Positions 8,603 to 18,167 are shown, numbered from the stretch's first letter. The stretch is 64,000 nt of DNA from JABDBE01 sp049585795 (GCA_049585795.1 JBAVAQ010000045.1:57236-121235); one strand, 5' to 3'. The notes: generated by a model from the sequence alone, not told the origin. Program-made: numbers and translations.

Positions 8603-10570
8603 TCATCTTCTCTGAAACTCAGGCGATCCTAACAGCAAGCCAGCTATCAGACTGGTGTTTGGTGGCCGGGCCGGATCGTCCAGCTTACGGCGGCTGACCT
8701 TGGAATCCTGCAGACGCGCACTGATCACGTCGTGGGTCTGTTTGGAAACGTCTCCCGCGAGCAGACGGTCCTCCAATGCGGCCAGGGTCTGTTGCGCATC
8801 GTTGCGTCCGGGCTCGGAATCCACTTGCACGCCTCTCACTTTTCCCGAGGTCAGCGCCATGGCAAAATTCATTCGCCCGAGAAGCGCCGACGAGTTGACC
8901 CAGGCGTCGGCCTTCATGGAATAGCCAGTCGGCGGCTGCATTCCGTAGAGCGGCATTCCCATGTTCTGAAGCTGCCGCGCGATGGGCATGGCGTCGGTGA
9001 CCTCGGCTCCGCTGGCGCGCACGGCTGAGACTACGAATTCCAGCGGGGTTTTCACTTTGGCGCGATACGCGTCGGGCGCCCAGAACTCTGGAGAGTCCAG
9101 CATCGTCCTGAGCACTTCGCGGATGTTTCCATCTTTCTTTAGGAATGTGTGGGCCATGCGATCGACCAAGGCCGGCGGCGGATCGTCAGAAACGAAGCGT
9201 AACGCCAGCTTGGTGCAAATGAATTTCGCGGTCGCGGGATTGTGCGCCAGGATGTGCAGAACTTCGAGACCCTCTTTTTCGCCTTTCGGTTTGATGTGAT
9301 GGCCGAGCACGATTTTGTCTCCGGGTTCATGCTGACGCTCTTCGAAAGTGAAACCGCCGCCCTGCTTGGGCTGCTTCAAGGTCCATCCGGTGAAGACGCT
9401 GGCCACCTCGGTGACATCTTGTTGGGTGTAACCGCCATTCACGCCGAGGGTGTGCAGTTCCATCAGCTCACGGCCGTAGTTTTCATTGAGCCCGTTACGC
9501 TTGCCCTTGGATTGACCGGTTTGACCTTTGTTCCTGATCCGCTGCTTCAATTGTTTATCGGCCCGCTTGGGAATTCCATTGGCGACGTCGGAGTTCGGTC
9601 CGACGCTCAGCCAGTTGTCGAGATAAAAAAGAATGGCGGGACTCTGCGCAGTCGCGACCAGCAAATCTTCAAATTTGCCCAGGGCGCGGGGGCGAATCAC
9701 GTCGCGTTCGTAGCTGGTAAGCAGGTAGCGATCGGCGCCTTTGCCGATGAATACGTTGAAGTGGTTGAACCAGAAGTCGGTCATCACTTCCTGCAACTGG
9801 CGCTCACTATAGATGGCGCGCAACAGTTTGCCCTCGATAAGTTCGTCGGCGACGACTTGTTGCGGGGACTTCAGCGCTTCGATGGTTTCGCGCTGGCGCG
9901 GGTTCATTCCCTCCAGAAACTCGTCGCGTTTGCCTCCCTGCAGAGAGTTGGTCATGACGCGCTGCTCCTCGGGCGGCAGTTTGAGCAAAGCTTTCATGCG
10001 TTGATCTGGTGGCAGGTCGAGTAGTTGCTCGACTTTTTGATTGGCTTCCTCGCGTTCGTGCTGGCGGCGGGCGCGTTCGTCCTCCGCTACTTTTTCGGGG
10101 CCGGCGAGGGCAGTCTGTTGCTTACGCTCTTCTTTGTCCTGATAACGATCGAGTTGCGCCTGATAGACAGCGCGCTTCAGGGGATCGGAGGGAAGAGACT
10201 GTTTTCCATCAGCGACCGCTTTGATCATTTGTTCAGAGGGGAAACTTTCAACAATCTCTCGCGTGTCCATGCGCAGGGTGCGAAATTGCGAGAGGCGGGC
10301 ATCGAGCGCGCTGTCGTCAACTGTTTCGGGATGAAGTTGCTGATCAATCCACTTGTCTACGCCCATCGCCATCACACGATCCGCGTCGCCGGGCCGCGGT
10401 CCGAAGGTCAGCCGGTTGAGCGCATGGACCGCACGTTGTTGATCGTCCATTTGCGGAGAGACCGAGGCGCGCTTGTCTTTTTTCTTACCAACCGCCATTT
10501 GTACCGAGACGGCGAATCCCAGCAGCGACAGCAGGAGGATCAGGCCGATCTTGAAACGTCCCAGGTTCAT
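8603..10570 (-). CDS. DUF1800 family protein, exported
   Basis: About 655 residues with an N-terminal signal sequence (FKIGLILLLSLLGFAVSV). The family hallmark ALNRLTFGPRPGDADRV lies at about residue 45, and ELMELHTLGVNGGYTQQDV with VFTGW follows in the middle. A charged, Gln/Glu/Arg-rich insertion (about 140-230) interrupts the domain and looks coiled coil. I chose the ATG at 10570 because the residues encoded upstream are low-quality and the signal peptide starts here. It pairs with the DUF1501 gene downstream. In Planctomycetes and Acidobacteria these pairs are conserved, but their biochemical role is unknown to me. Confidence 0.88.
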   Translation of the reverse strand: MNLGRFKIGLILLLSLLGFAVSVQMAVGKKKDKRASVSPQMDDQQRAVHALNRLTFGPRPGDADRVMAMGVDKWIDQQLHPETVDDSALDARLSQFRTLRMDTREIVESFPSEQMIKAVADGKQSLPSDPLKRAVYQAQLDRYQDKEERKQQTALAGPEKVAEDERARRQHEREEANQKVEQLLDLPPDQRMKALLKLPPEEQRVMTNSLQGGKRDEFLEGMNPRQRETIEALKSPQQVVADELIEGKLLRAIYSERQLQEVMTDFWFNHFNVFIGKGADRYLLTSYERDVIRPRALGKFEDLLVATAQSPAILFYLDNWLSVGPNSDVANGIPKRADKQLKQRIRNKGQTGQSKGKRNGLNENYGRELMELHTLGVNGGYTQQDVTEVASVFTGWTLKQPKQGGGFTFEERQHEPGDKIVLGHHIKPKGEKEGLEVLHILAHNPATAKFICTKLALRFVSDDPPPALVDRMAHTFLKKDGNIREVLRTMLDSPEFWAPDAYRAKVKTPLEFVVSAVRASGAEVTDAMPIARQLQNMGMPLYGMQPPTGYSMKADAWVNSSALLGRMNFAMALTSGKVRGVQVDSEPGRNDAQQTLAALEDRLLAGDVSKQTHDVISARLQDSKVSRRKLDDPARPPNTSLIAGLLLGSPEFQRR

Positions 10571-10676
10571 ATGGGGCTCGGGGAGGTCGTTAGAATTATG
10601 AACCCGGCAGGGAAAAAAAGTTGCGGGTTCAAGGGTTACGTTCGTACTGGATCGGGGATGGGGGAGGACGCCCGTC

Positions 10677-12206
10677 CTACTCTTTGAGATCGGATTTGAT
10701 GATGACCGATGTGATGTCGTCGTCTTGCGGGTCGCCGCGCACGAAAGACCTGGTGGCGTGGTAGATGCCATCGGCAATACTCGAAGCCGAATCGTGATTG
10801 TGAGTTTGCAGATAGTCGAGGACGCGCTGGGTGCCGAATTGATGTCCGTCGGGCGTGGTCGATTCTGTGACTCCGTCGGTCAGGAATAGAGCGATCTCTC
10901 CGGGAGCGAGTTGAATTCCATCGCGTAAGGCAAACTTGCTTCCGGAAAAAAGGCCGAGCGGCGGACCGGTGCTGTCCAGGGTGCACTTCACGTTACCCGA
11001 ATCGAGGCAGACGAAGCCCGCGACGTGTCCGGCGCTGGCGTATGAAAGAGTGCGAGGCTCGGGATTCAAACGAGCCAAGAAAAGTGTGACGAAATGGCCG
11101 TGTTCGAGATCTTTCTGCAACATCTGATTCACCCGGGCCAGAATGTCATCGAGTTCTAGCTGCATGGCAGCGAAGCAGCGCACGTAGGCCCGAGTGAGCG
11201 TCATGACCAGAGCGGAGCTGAAGCCATGCCCCTTGGCGTCGGCGACGGCGATGAGAAGCGAGCCATCCGCCATGAAGATGAAATCAAAATAATCTCCACC
11301 GGTTTCGTCAGCGGGATGTGCCGATCCGCCAATGTCGAAACCCGACACCGGCGGCGCCGCGGCATAGAAACGCTGCTGAACATCGCGCGCCAGTTGCAAC
11401 TGAAACTCCTGCTCCTGCTTTTTTCTGAGCTCGGTGATGTCTTGGGAAACGGAAACGAAGTGAGTCAGCCGTCCGGTTTCGTCCCGCATGGAGGTGATGG
11501 TTTGTTGCGCCCAGAACAGTTCGCCGTTCTTCTTACGGTTGATCACCATGCCTTTGAAAGCCGCGCCTTGAGCGAACTGAGTCCACATTTGCCGGTAGAA
11601 TTCCGCATCGTGCATGCCCGATCTCAAGATTCTCGGGGTCTGGCCCACGGTTTCCTGCCGCCTGTAGCCGGTGGTTGCTTCAAAGGCTGGATTGACGTAT
11701 TGGATGATGCCTTGGGTGTCGGTCAACATGACGCTGTCAGCGGTCTGCTCAACTACTCGAGAAAGCAGGGTGAAGCTTTGCAGAGCCTGGCGGCCTTGAG
11801 TGAAATCGTGGAACATTACGACGCCTCCGGAGACTATTCCAGCGGCATCTTTCAGAGGCCATGCGTTAACCCGAATCCACACTCCCGGGCGGTGTTCGGA
11901 ACTGCGTACGAAAATGAGCTCATCAACAATCTTCTCTCCGCGGATGGCTCGTACCAACGGCAATTGATCATGGGGCACGACGGAGGTCTGGTCAGGAAGG
12001 TACCACCCTTCCAGAGACGCGCGGGTGTGAGGGGAAGCGTCGATGATACCGATCCCCAAAAGCTTTTCTGCGGTGGGATTGGAAAATAAAAGTCTGCCAT
12101 CGAGATCAGCGACGATTACGCCCCAGGGTAGGCTTTCGAAGATGGCCTGCAGCGCGTCGGATTGCAGGGAGAGCGCCTCAGGGTTGTACTCCATTGCTGT
12201 TGGCAT
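10677..12206 (-). CDS. PAS-PAS-SpoIIE (PP2C) serine phosphatase
   Basis: About 509 residues. The first PAS is at about 15-125 (FESLPWGVIVADLDGRLLFSNP). The second PAS/PAC is at about 130-255 (VMLTDTQGIIQYVNPAFEATTGY, ending in FVSVSQDITELRKKQEQE). A short coiled linker leads to a SpoIIE/RsbU-type PP2C phosphatase domain (about 270-505) with the metal-binding DETGGDYFDF, VADAKGHG and FLTDGVTE motifs. Such enzymes dephosphorylate anti-sigma-factor antagonists in partner-switching stress responses. The ATG at 12206 has an AAAGAG 6-7 nt upstream, so I prefer it to the GTG two codons earlier. The TAG stop lies within a small GC palindrome (AGGACG-CC-CGTCCT). No anti-sigma partner is encoded nearby. 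Confidence 0.9.
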   Translation of the reverse strand: MPTAMEYNPEALSLQSDALQAIFESLPWGVIVADLDGRLLFSNPTAEKLLGIGIIDASPHTRASLEGWYLPDQTSVVPHDQLPLVRAIRGEKIVDELIFVRSSEHRPGVWIRVNAWPLKDAAGIVSGGVVMFHDFTQGRQALQSFTLLSRVVEQTADSVMLTDTQGIIQYVNPAFEATTGYRRQETVGQTPRILRSGMHDAEFYRQMWTQFAQGAAFKGMVINRKKNGELFWAQQTITSMRDETGRLTHFVSVSQDITELRKKQEQEFQLQLARDVQQRFYAAAPPVSGFDIGGSAHPADETGGDYFDFIFMADGSLLIAVADAKGHGFSSALVMTLTRAYVRCFAAMQLELDDILARVNQMLQKDLEHGHFVTLFLARLNPEPRTLSYASAGHVAGFVCLDSGNVKCTLDSTGPPLGLFSGSKFALRDGIQLAPGEIALFLTDGVTESTTPDGHQFGTQRVLDYLQTHNHDSASSIADGIYHATRSFVRGDPQDDDITSVIIKSDLKE

Positions 12207-12548
12207 GGTCACTCTTTCGTTCCACGTCTCAGGATTTTTGGCTGGTTAGAAAAGGGGAGGTAATAGAAGGGGAGGAATAGAGGGTTATTCGCACAACTCA
12301 AGCATCGGCGCGTCTCGAAGGAAACTTTAGCGGGCGGACGTTTTCCGGATTCCATACGACAAAACGAGGGAAGCTAGCTGTGAAGACGGACAACAGGCGG
12401 AAGAAGCCAGATGATTGGCTAAGGAAACTCTGACGATTGGGGGCGGACGATGAAAACGGCACCGAGCTGTTTTAGAAATTCCCCGAGGCGACTGACAGGG
12501 CTGGCATTCGTCGATCCGTGACTCCGTGAGGGATGACAACAGGTGAAG
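12207..12548. other. intergenic region
   Basis: About 340 bp between the HD-GYP gene (stop) and the phosphatase gene (start). It holds a short direct repeat on the minus strand (TCTATT followed by CTCCCCTT, twice, about 12255-12280). No gene, RNA or convincing promoter recognised. A 70-codon minus-strand frame here has no protein-like character. Confidence 0.4.
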
Positions 12549-13817
12549 CTAGGTCAAGTACAGACGGCCGTGATTCATTTTGTGTTGCAGGCCGGCGGCG
12601 AGTTGGTCGATGTCGGACGCGGCAATGTCGCCGCCCATGCGATCTTGCAGGAAGGGCGTGCGGTTACTGCCGACGGTATCGCGACGGACTTGCAGAAGCA
12701 AGGCGTGGACTGCATTGGGATCAAATTTTTGTGGAGTCAGCCGCACGATTTCATTCAGCGTGCTGCCGAGCGAGAGTCGCTCGCGGTAAGGGCGCTCGCT
12801 GGTCATGGCGTCGAAGGTGTCGGCCAGGCCAACGATGCGCACGGGCATGGGCACATCTTCGAGAAGCAATCCGTCGGGATAGCCGGAACCATCGCTGCGT
12901 TCATGATGCCAGCGCACGATTTCCGGAATGCGCGGCCAGGGAAACTGGACACCACTCACAATTTGATGTCCCACGATTGTGTGATCGGCCATTTCGCGGA
13001 ACTCTTCGGCATCCAGAGAAGTTGGTTTGCCGAAGAGACGCTTGTCGACCGCGACCTTTCCAATATCGTGCAAATAGCCGGCTGAGCGAAGGGCCGCGAC
13101 CTCGCCGGGATCCATGTTCATGGCTTCGCCGATGGCGGAGGCGTAGCGTCCAACCCGCAGGGAGTGCCCGTGAATGTTGACATGTTTAACGTCGATGGCG
13201 GTGGCAAAGGCCTCGAGCGCGTTGTCGTAGAAGCCGTGCAGGGACGCCATGAGGCGCAGATTTTCTGAGACGCGCTGGGCGAGGGTCTGGGTCAGCGAAT
13301 GATTGTGCACAGCCAGAGCGACGTAGTGGCAAAGCAAATCGAGCGCCTCAAGTTCACCGGAATCGTAGGGGCTATCAGCCTCCCGACGGCCCAAGGCGAT
13401 GAGGCCCACGAGTTTGCTGCCGACCTTCAGAGGAACGATGCACTTGAAGAGCTCTGGAGCGACATTGCCGTTGGCGCTGAGATAAAGGTCGTAGGAGCCC
13501 GGATCCAGAAGCACAGGTTCACGCGACGAAATGAGGGCATGAACATGCCTGGGCAGCAGGGGGATCACGGCGGGTTCCGGCATCAGGGTGAACCCATCGG
13601 CTGCGATGGAGGTGAGCAGGGAGGGCCGGTCGCTGTAGGTGAAAAGCGCACCTTCGCGCGCGCCGCTGGCCTCGAGCGACGCCGACAACATGGCGCTCGC
13701 GGTCTGGGGAAACTCGCGCTCTGCGGTCATCTCAGGACCGAGATCGGAGAGAGCTTCGACCGTTCTTAGGAGGCGCCGGAAATTGTCTTTTTGCAATGGC
13801 ACGCGCCGGGCGAGCAA
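12549..13817 (-). CDS. GAF/HD-GYP domain protein, putative cyclic-di-GMP phosphodiesterase
   Basis: 422 residues. A GAF-like sensor domain (about 30-170) precedes an HD-GYP domain (about 200-405). The catalytic HD pair is at 250-251 in YLHDIGKVAVDKRLF, and the GYP signature appears as HHERSDGSGYPDGL at about 303-316. HD-GYP enzymes hydrolyse cyclic-di-GMP, and all expected metal ligands are visible. The track-derived TTG start has no clear ribosome binding site; nearby GTG or TTG codons would shorten the protein by a few residues. It faces the same way as the PAS-SpoIIE phosphatase downstream, suggesting a signalling cluster. Confidence 0.9.
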   Translation of the reverse strand: MLARRVPLQKDNFRRLLRTVEALSDLGPEMTAEREFPQTASAMLSASLEASGAREGALFTYSDRPSLLTSIAADGFTLMPEPAVIPLLPRHVHALISSREPVLLDPGSYDLYLSANGNVAPELFKCIVPLKVGSKLVGLIALGRREADSPYDSGELEALDLLCHYVALAVHNHSLTQTLAQRVSENLRLMASLHGFYDNALEAFATAIDVKHVNIHGHSLRVGRYASAIGEAMNMDPGEVAALRSAGYLHDIGKVAVDKRLFGKPTSLDAEEFREMADHTIVGHQIVSGVQFPWPRIPEIVRWHHERSDGSGYPDGLLLEDVPMPVRIVGLADTFDAMTSERPYRERLSLGSTLNEIVRLTPQKFDPNAVHALLLQVRRDTVGSNRTPFLQDRMGGDIAASDIDQLAAGLQHKMNHGRLYLT

Positions 13818-13941
13818 AACCAGAGCAGAAAAAGAGTAACATGCACACCGTTAACGATCTTGTTAGTTAGTTTGGTGCATAAATTGAGAGCCACAACGCG
13901 GGTGCGGCAGAACTTAGAGTCATATCGTGGCCACATTGCGG

Positions 13942-14523
13942 TCACATGAACGGCGTGGTTTGTTTGGGGATCGCCGTAAATGTCATCTCCTTCGCCGGGC
14001 TTCCAGTCCGCTTTTTCCATTGCAAGAATAGCCCGGAATAGGTTTCGGTGATGTAGTCGCTTTGCGGGACTTGCAAAGCCCGTGCTGTTCGATCAATCCA
14101 GCGCGAAGGACCTTCGATTTCGCCAAAGTTCCCGATCGGAGTTTGGTCTACCACCACACGCCCCTTGCCGTCGCTCCACTCGGCTCGAAATTTCTCGTAG
14201 CGAAAGGTCGGTGCAAATCCAAGAGCTTGCAGGATCACTTCCATCTTGGCGCCATCAGCGACTTTGGTCTCGGTCTCTACTCGCGTCTTGTGGCGCCCCG
14301 CTTTGCCTTTGGCTTTGTGGGTCAGGAGCCACTCGAGCCCGTATTTTCGCAAGCGAAGCAGTTCGCCGCGATTGCGCAAAACTTCGCCGGGCAAATCGTA
14401 GAGCGTATTGATTTCGTGGGTGCGAGGGGTGATGAGGCGAAAGCCGGATTTTCGCAGCCGCCGATTGAGCGCCCGCGCGTCGTTGACGCAAAACTTGATT
14501 TCGATTTCGTTATGCGAAGCCAT
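13942..14523 (-). CDS. CYTH-domain protein (class IV adenylate cyclase/triphosphatase family)
   Basis: 193 residues of the CyaB/thiamine-triphosphatase superfamily. The N-terminal signature EIEIKF (ExExK) at residues 6-11 gives the metal-binding glutamates. Later strands carry the expected basic and acidic residues (LRLRKYG, THKAKG, RVETETKV, YEKFRAEW, VVVDQTPIGNFGEIEG), which line the tunnel that binds triphosphate. Activity could be cAMP synthesis, thiamine triphosphate hydrolysis or inorganic triphosphatase; sequence alone does not decide. The start lies 40 nt after the true (TAG) stop of the DedA-rhodanese selenoprotein gene, consistent with one operon. Confidence 0.88.
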   Translation of the reverse strand: MASHNEIEIKFCVNDARALNRRLRKSGFRLITPRTHEINTLYDLPGEVLRNRGELLRLRKYGLEWLLTHKAKGKAGRHKTRVETETKVADGAKMEVILQALGFAPTFRYEKFRAEWSDGKGRVVVDQTPIGNFGEIEGPSRWIDRTARALQVPQSDYITETYSGLFLQWKKRTGSPAKEMTFTAIPKQTTPFM

Positions 14524-14563
14524 TCCAAGAAGTATAGAAGGCCTCAGGGGTGGGCGTTCATTA

Positions 14564-15535
14564 CTAAGCGAAGGTCGGCAGTTTTATGAGGTCGCTCTTG
14601 GGCACGGGCTCGAGCGGTTGTCCCGCTTTCTTCCATGCTGCCACGCCGCCCACGATCACGAACGCGCTAAATCCTTGTTCTCGCAGTTGCAGCGCCACCC
14701 GGGCGCTGGTCGCTTCGCGTGCTCAAGTACAGTAGAGGTAAATGTCCTTGTCTTTGGGAAGAGTCTTGAGTTCCTCGGAAAGATTGTTGGGTTCAATGCG
14801 GATGGATCCTTTGATGCGCTCGGCGTTAGCGTCGTAGTAGCCGTGACTGCGAACGTCGAGTATCAGAATCTTGTCTTTTTCCTCTGAAGCCAGCTTGTTT
14901 GCCAGCTCTTCAACCTGTACGCGCGGTACCACGCGATAGACTTTATTCTTGTGGTAGAGCCAGACGCGATAAGCAATGTAAGCGATGGCGGCGAAGAGAA
15001 AGACTTCACCAAACGCGCGGCTGGCAGCTTGAAATCCACGGGTGATTGCCGCCACGAAATCGCGGAAGAGAAACCCAAGCCCGCCATAGGCCAGGATATA
15101 CATCGAGGCGCCAGCAGAGTCGAATCGTAAGAATTGCAGTGGGCGCATCTTCATGCTGCCGGCGAGAGGAGGAGCCATGGTGTTGACGCCGGGAATAAAT
15201 TTGGCGACCAAAAGTGTAGTCTTCCCGCGCTTATAGAACGACTCAGCCGAACGCAGGACGCAAGACTCCGGATTGATGGACAAGCGACATAGCAGGCCCA
15301 GCAGGCCCCAACCCATGTAGCGGCCGAGGATGAAGAGCAACGTGTCTCCGATGAGCATCGCGCTTAAGGCGAGAAATAGCGCTCTGAATACATTCAGGGT
15401 CCCCGCCGCCGCCGCCGCGCCGCCGGCGACCAGGGCCACTGCGGCCGGAACCGGCAGTCCGATGGCCTCGGCCAGCACTACCAGAAAGAGCAGAAGGTAG
15501 CCGTGGTGCGAGATTAATGAGAAAAGGTGGTTCAT
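14564..15535 (-). CDS. DedA-rhodanese fusion selenoprotein (in-frame UGA as Sec271)
   Basis: If the TGA at 14723-14725 is read as selenocysteine, the gene encodes 323 residues. Residues 1-195 are a DedA/SNARE-associated membrane protein (several hydrophobic segments, KFIPGVNTMAPPLAGSM motif). Residues 205-323 are a rhodanese domain. The UGA falls in the active-site loop: LYCT-U-AREATSARVAL, with the usual catalytic Cys two residues before Sec. After the UGA the frame continues with conserved rhodanese sequence (ALQLREQGFSAFVIVGGVAAW) for 52 codons to a TAG. Stopping at UGA would cut the domain in half. A perfect hairpin follows at bacterial SECIS spacing. The likely role is membrane-associated thiol/selenol sulfur or redox chemistry. 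The alternative is a nonsense mutation. Confidence 0.85.
14690..14708 (-). promoter_or_regulatory. bacterial SECIS element of the DedA-rhodanese gene
   Basis: Read on the minus strand, 14 nt after the UGA comes a perfect 7-bp stem CAGCGCC / GGCGCTG with a 5-nt loop CGGGT. The UGA-to-loop distance is 21 nt and a G is at loop position 2. Both meet the known requirements for SelB-dependent recoding (loop 16-37 nt from UGA, G in the first two loop positions). Confidence 0.75.
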
Positions 15536-15736
15536 CTTTTGCCAGCTAAGCTGCGGATATTAGATCGATTGCGTCGCCGACGGGATTCAAAGCCATAAAT
15601 AAGAACGATAATCCAAATGGGGTGTAAAAGCCAAAACTGGCGGGGGAGTGCGAGAGCCGCACGAAAAATCTTAAATCGCAGAGTTCGCTGAGAACGGCCG
15701 CAGAGATCGCGGAGAAAGCGGATCCCTGTTTTAAAA

Positions 15737-16741
15737 CTATTTTTCTCTTGCCACCACGAATTCCGGAGCCCACAACAAGGCTCGTTTGATCTCGCTGTCG
15801 GGGAATCCGCAAATGGCATTTCGTGCCAGGCTGGCATACTGCATGGCCCGCGCGTTTGCAGCTTCGACTGAGCCATAGCGGTTCAGGATGGCAAGGATTT
15901 CTCGGTGGCTTACGCCGTCGAATGCTCGCTCCCGCACCACTTTGGCGATGCGCTCCCGTTCCTGCGGGGTGCAACGCTCGAGCGCATGAATCACGGCCAT
16001 TGTAACTTTACCCTCGCGCAGATCGCTGGCCACGGGCTTGCCGAGCACGTCTTCGGAAGCGGTCAGGTCAAGCACGTCATCCACAATCTGAAAGGCCATG
16101 CCAAGATCGCGGCCGTACTGCGCCAGATTTTCTTCCTGCTCGGGAGTCGCCCCGCCGAGAATCGCGCCCATCCGCATGCACACCGAAAAGAGGCAGGCCG
16201 TTTTGCGGAAGATCAGGTCGAAGTGTTCATCTGAGGAGATCAGCTTGCCCAGCTTTTCCATCTGCAGCAGTTCCCCTTCGACCATCTGTTGGGTCAGATC
16301 AATGAGCGTGTCGAGGATGCGGAAGTTGCGTTCCTGGACAGCGATCTTGAACGCCTGCATGTAGAGCCAATCGCCCGCAAGCACGCACTTGGAATTTCCC
16401 CACTGCGTGTTGGCAGCGGGACGGCCGCGCCGGGTCTGGGCTTCATCGATGATGTCGTCATGGACGAGTGTAGCGGTGTGAATGATTTCGACAACCGCGC
16501 CCAGCTTGATCGCGCCGCGTCCCGGGTAATTGAAAAGTTTAGCCGATAGCAGCAAAAGCATGGGACGAATGCGCTTGCCTCCGCCGCTGCGCAGATATTC
16601 GCCGATCTCGGTGATGGCTTCGACGCCCGAAACCGTATCCCGCCCGAACTCGCGCTCGATCGCCGAAAGGTCGCCGCGCAGCAGTTCGAAGATTTCTTTT
16701 CCGTCGATGGTTGCCGGCGTACTCAATCGGTTCGTCCCCAT
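15737..16741 (-). CDS. ispB: polyprenyl diphosphate synthase (trans-isoprenyl, IspB-like)
   Basis: A 334-residue all-helical trans-prenyltransferase that elongates farnesyl-PP with IPP to make the side chain of quinones. The first aspartate-rich motif DDIID is at 95-99 and the second, DDVLD, is near 220. GGGKRIRP at 53-60 binds IPP. Length and motifs match octaprenyl/solanesyl synthases; chain length cannot be read reliably. The gene lies upstream of dedA-rhodanese with about 200 bp between, and downstream of yajQ. Symbol by family; product length is uncertain. Confidence 0.9.
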   Translation of the reverse strand: MGTNRLSTPATIDGKEIFELLRGDLSAIEREFGRDTVSGVEAITEIGEYLRSGGGKRIRPMLLLLSAKLFNYPGRGAIKLGAVVEIIHTATLVHDDIIDEAQTRRGRPAANTQWGNSKCVLAGDWLYMQAFKIAVQERNFRILDTLIDLTQQMVEGELLQMEKLGKLISSDEHFDLIFRKTACLFSVCMRMGAILGGATPEQEENLAQYGRDLGMAFQIVDDVLDLTASEDVLGKPVASDLREGKVTMAVIHALERCTPQERERIAKVVRERAFDGVSHREILAILNRYGSVEAANARAMQYASLARNAICGFPDSEIKRALLWAPEFVVAREK

Positions 16742-16776
16742 TTCAAAAACCTCAAGCGCGAACGTGAGGAAAATTC

Positions 16777-17274
16777 TTAGTTGGTCCGGTAATTCGTAAA
16801 CTGGGTGTCTATGCCGAAATCCTGGGAGCGGATGAGCGCAATGATTTCCTGCAAGGCGTCGCGATCTTTGCCGCTCACTCGCACCAAATCTCCCTGAATC
16901 GAGGCGTTGATTTTCTTCTTGGAATCCTTGATGACTTTCACGATCTGGCGGGCTTTCTCAATCGGGATGCCCTGCTGCATGGTGATCTTTTGCTTGACCG
17001 TGCCCCCGGCGGCTGGTTCCACCAGGCCATAGGTCAGGCCCTTCAGAGAAACGCCGCGCTTTACCAGCTTTTGCTGGAAAATCTCGGTGACCGCTTTCAG
17101 TTTGTAATCGTCGGCGGAGTGCAGGTTGATGGCGTCTTTACCTTCGAGTTCGATGTTCGACTTCGAGTCTTTCAAGTCAAAGCGCGTGTGGATCTCCTTC
17201 AGCGCCTGCTGCATGGCATTCGACACTTCCTGCAGGTCAAGCTTGCTTACGATGTCAAAAGTGTTCTCTGGCAT
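16777..17274 (-). CDS. yajQ: YajQ family nucleotide/cyclic-di-GMP-binding protein
   Basis: 165 residues, the family's usual length, beginning MPENTFDIVSKLDLQEVSNA. It has the two tandem ferredoxin-like halves of YajQ: KEIHTRFDLKDSKSNIEL, VTEIFQQKLVKRGVSLKGL, KITMQQGIPIEKARQIVKVIKD and the C-terminal FGIDTQFTNYR. Some YajQ homologues bind cyclic-di-GMP and act as transcriptional co-regulators, which fits the HD-GYP and GGDEF proteins in this window. The frame is open 14 codons farther, but the conserved N-terminus starts at 17274. It lies 59 nt from the tatD stop. Confidence 0.93.
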   Translation of the reverse strand: MPENTFDIVSKLDLQEVSNAMQQALKEIHTRFDLKDSKSNIELEGKDAINLHSADDYKLKAVTEIFQQKLVKRGVSLKGLTYGLVEPAAGGTVKQKITMQQGIPIEKARQIVKVIKDSKKKINASIQGDLVRVSGKDRDALQEIIALIRSQDFGIDTQFTNYRTN

Positions 17275-17333
17275 GGGTATTCCGCTTCTAAGTAACAGAT
17301 TATGCAGCCCCAGCAAAAGATGCTCTTAACAAG

Positions 17334-18167
17334 CTAAATGGACTTGAGCTTTTCGAGAAGCGAAAAGAAACGGTAAAAGTTTTTTGCTGTCTGCAAGCCA
17401 ATGTCTTCGGTCGAAAGCCCGCGCAATTCCCCAATCTGCCGTGCGGCGTCTTTTACGAACGACGGCTCGTTGCGCTTGCCGCGGTGGGGCACAGGCGCAA
17501 GAAAGGGCGAATCGGTTTCAATCAACATCCGGTCAAGGGGTACTTGTGCTGCGGCATCGCGGATCTGTTGCGCTTTGGGGAATGTAATGTTGCCGGCGAA
17601 GGAGATCATGAAACCCATATCCAGGGCGCGGTTTGCATGATCCCAGGTGCCGGTGAAGCAGTGCAAAATGCCGCCTAGCCCGTTCGGCGCCCAGTGTTCA
17701 TGTAATAGCTTTAGGCAATCCTGCCACGCATCGTCGCTGCTGTTTGATGGTCTGCAGTGGATCACGATCGGGAGCTTTACCGATTGCGCCAGTTGCAATT
17801 GTTTGAGAAATACCTGCTGTTGAATGTCACGCGGAGAATGGTCGTAGAAATAATCCAGCCCGATCTCGCCCCAGGCGATGACCTTGGGTCGCGTTGCCAG
17901 TTGCGCCATTTCTTCGAAATCGCTGTCGCGCGCTAGTTTGGCTTCGTGGGGATGAATGCCGATGGTCGCATAAATGAATTCACGTTGTTCGGCGAGTTGG
18001 ATGGCACAGTCGAGCGACCCGGGCCCGGTTCCACTGCCGATGGCGAGAATAGTCTCGATCCCAGTTTCGCGTGCGCGGGCGATTACTTGATCGCGATCAG
18101 CGTCGAACTGCCCCATCTCGAGATGCGCGTGGGAATCTACGAAGATGGATCGTTGGTCGCTGGTCAT
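17334..18167 (-). CDS. tatD: TatD family metal-dependent hydrolase
   Basis: 277 residues, TIM-barrel deoxyribonuclease family. Metal ligands are visible in FVDSHAHLEM (residues about 9-18), WGEIGLDYFYDH (Glu/Asp), IVIHCRPS (His), GILHCFTGTW (His) and IETDSPFLAP (Asp). Homologues show 3'-5' DNA exonuclease activity and act in DNA repair or quality control. The start codon and the first five codons lie inside a heptad-periodic tract that continues upstream (18150-18190), so both the N-terminus and leader are repeat-derived. It lies between metG and yajQ, the metG-tatD adjacency being common in bacteria. Confidence 0.92.
   Translation of the reverse strand: MTSDQRSIFVDSHAHLEMGQFDADRDQVIARARETGIETILAIGSGTGPGSLDCAIQLAEQREFIYATIGIHPHEAKLARDSDFEEMAQLATRPKVIAWGEIGLDYFYDHSPRDIQQQVFLKQLQLAQSVKLPIVIHCRPSNSSDDAWQDCLKLLHEHWAPNGLGGILHCFTGTWDHANRALDMGFMISFAGNITFPKAQQIRDAAAQVPLDRMLIETDSPFLAPVPHRGKRNEPSFVKDAARQIGELRGLSTEDIGLQTAKNFYRFFSLLEKLKSI

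Noticed and set aside
14723..14725. UGA in the DedA-rhodanese gene as an ordinary stop or pseudogene
   Set aside because: Downstream sequence keeps the family's pattern up to a proper stop, the UGA is at a redox position, and a SECIS-like hairpin is in the right place.
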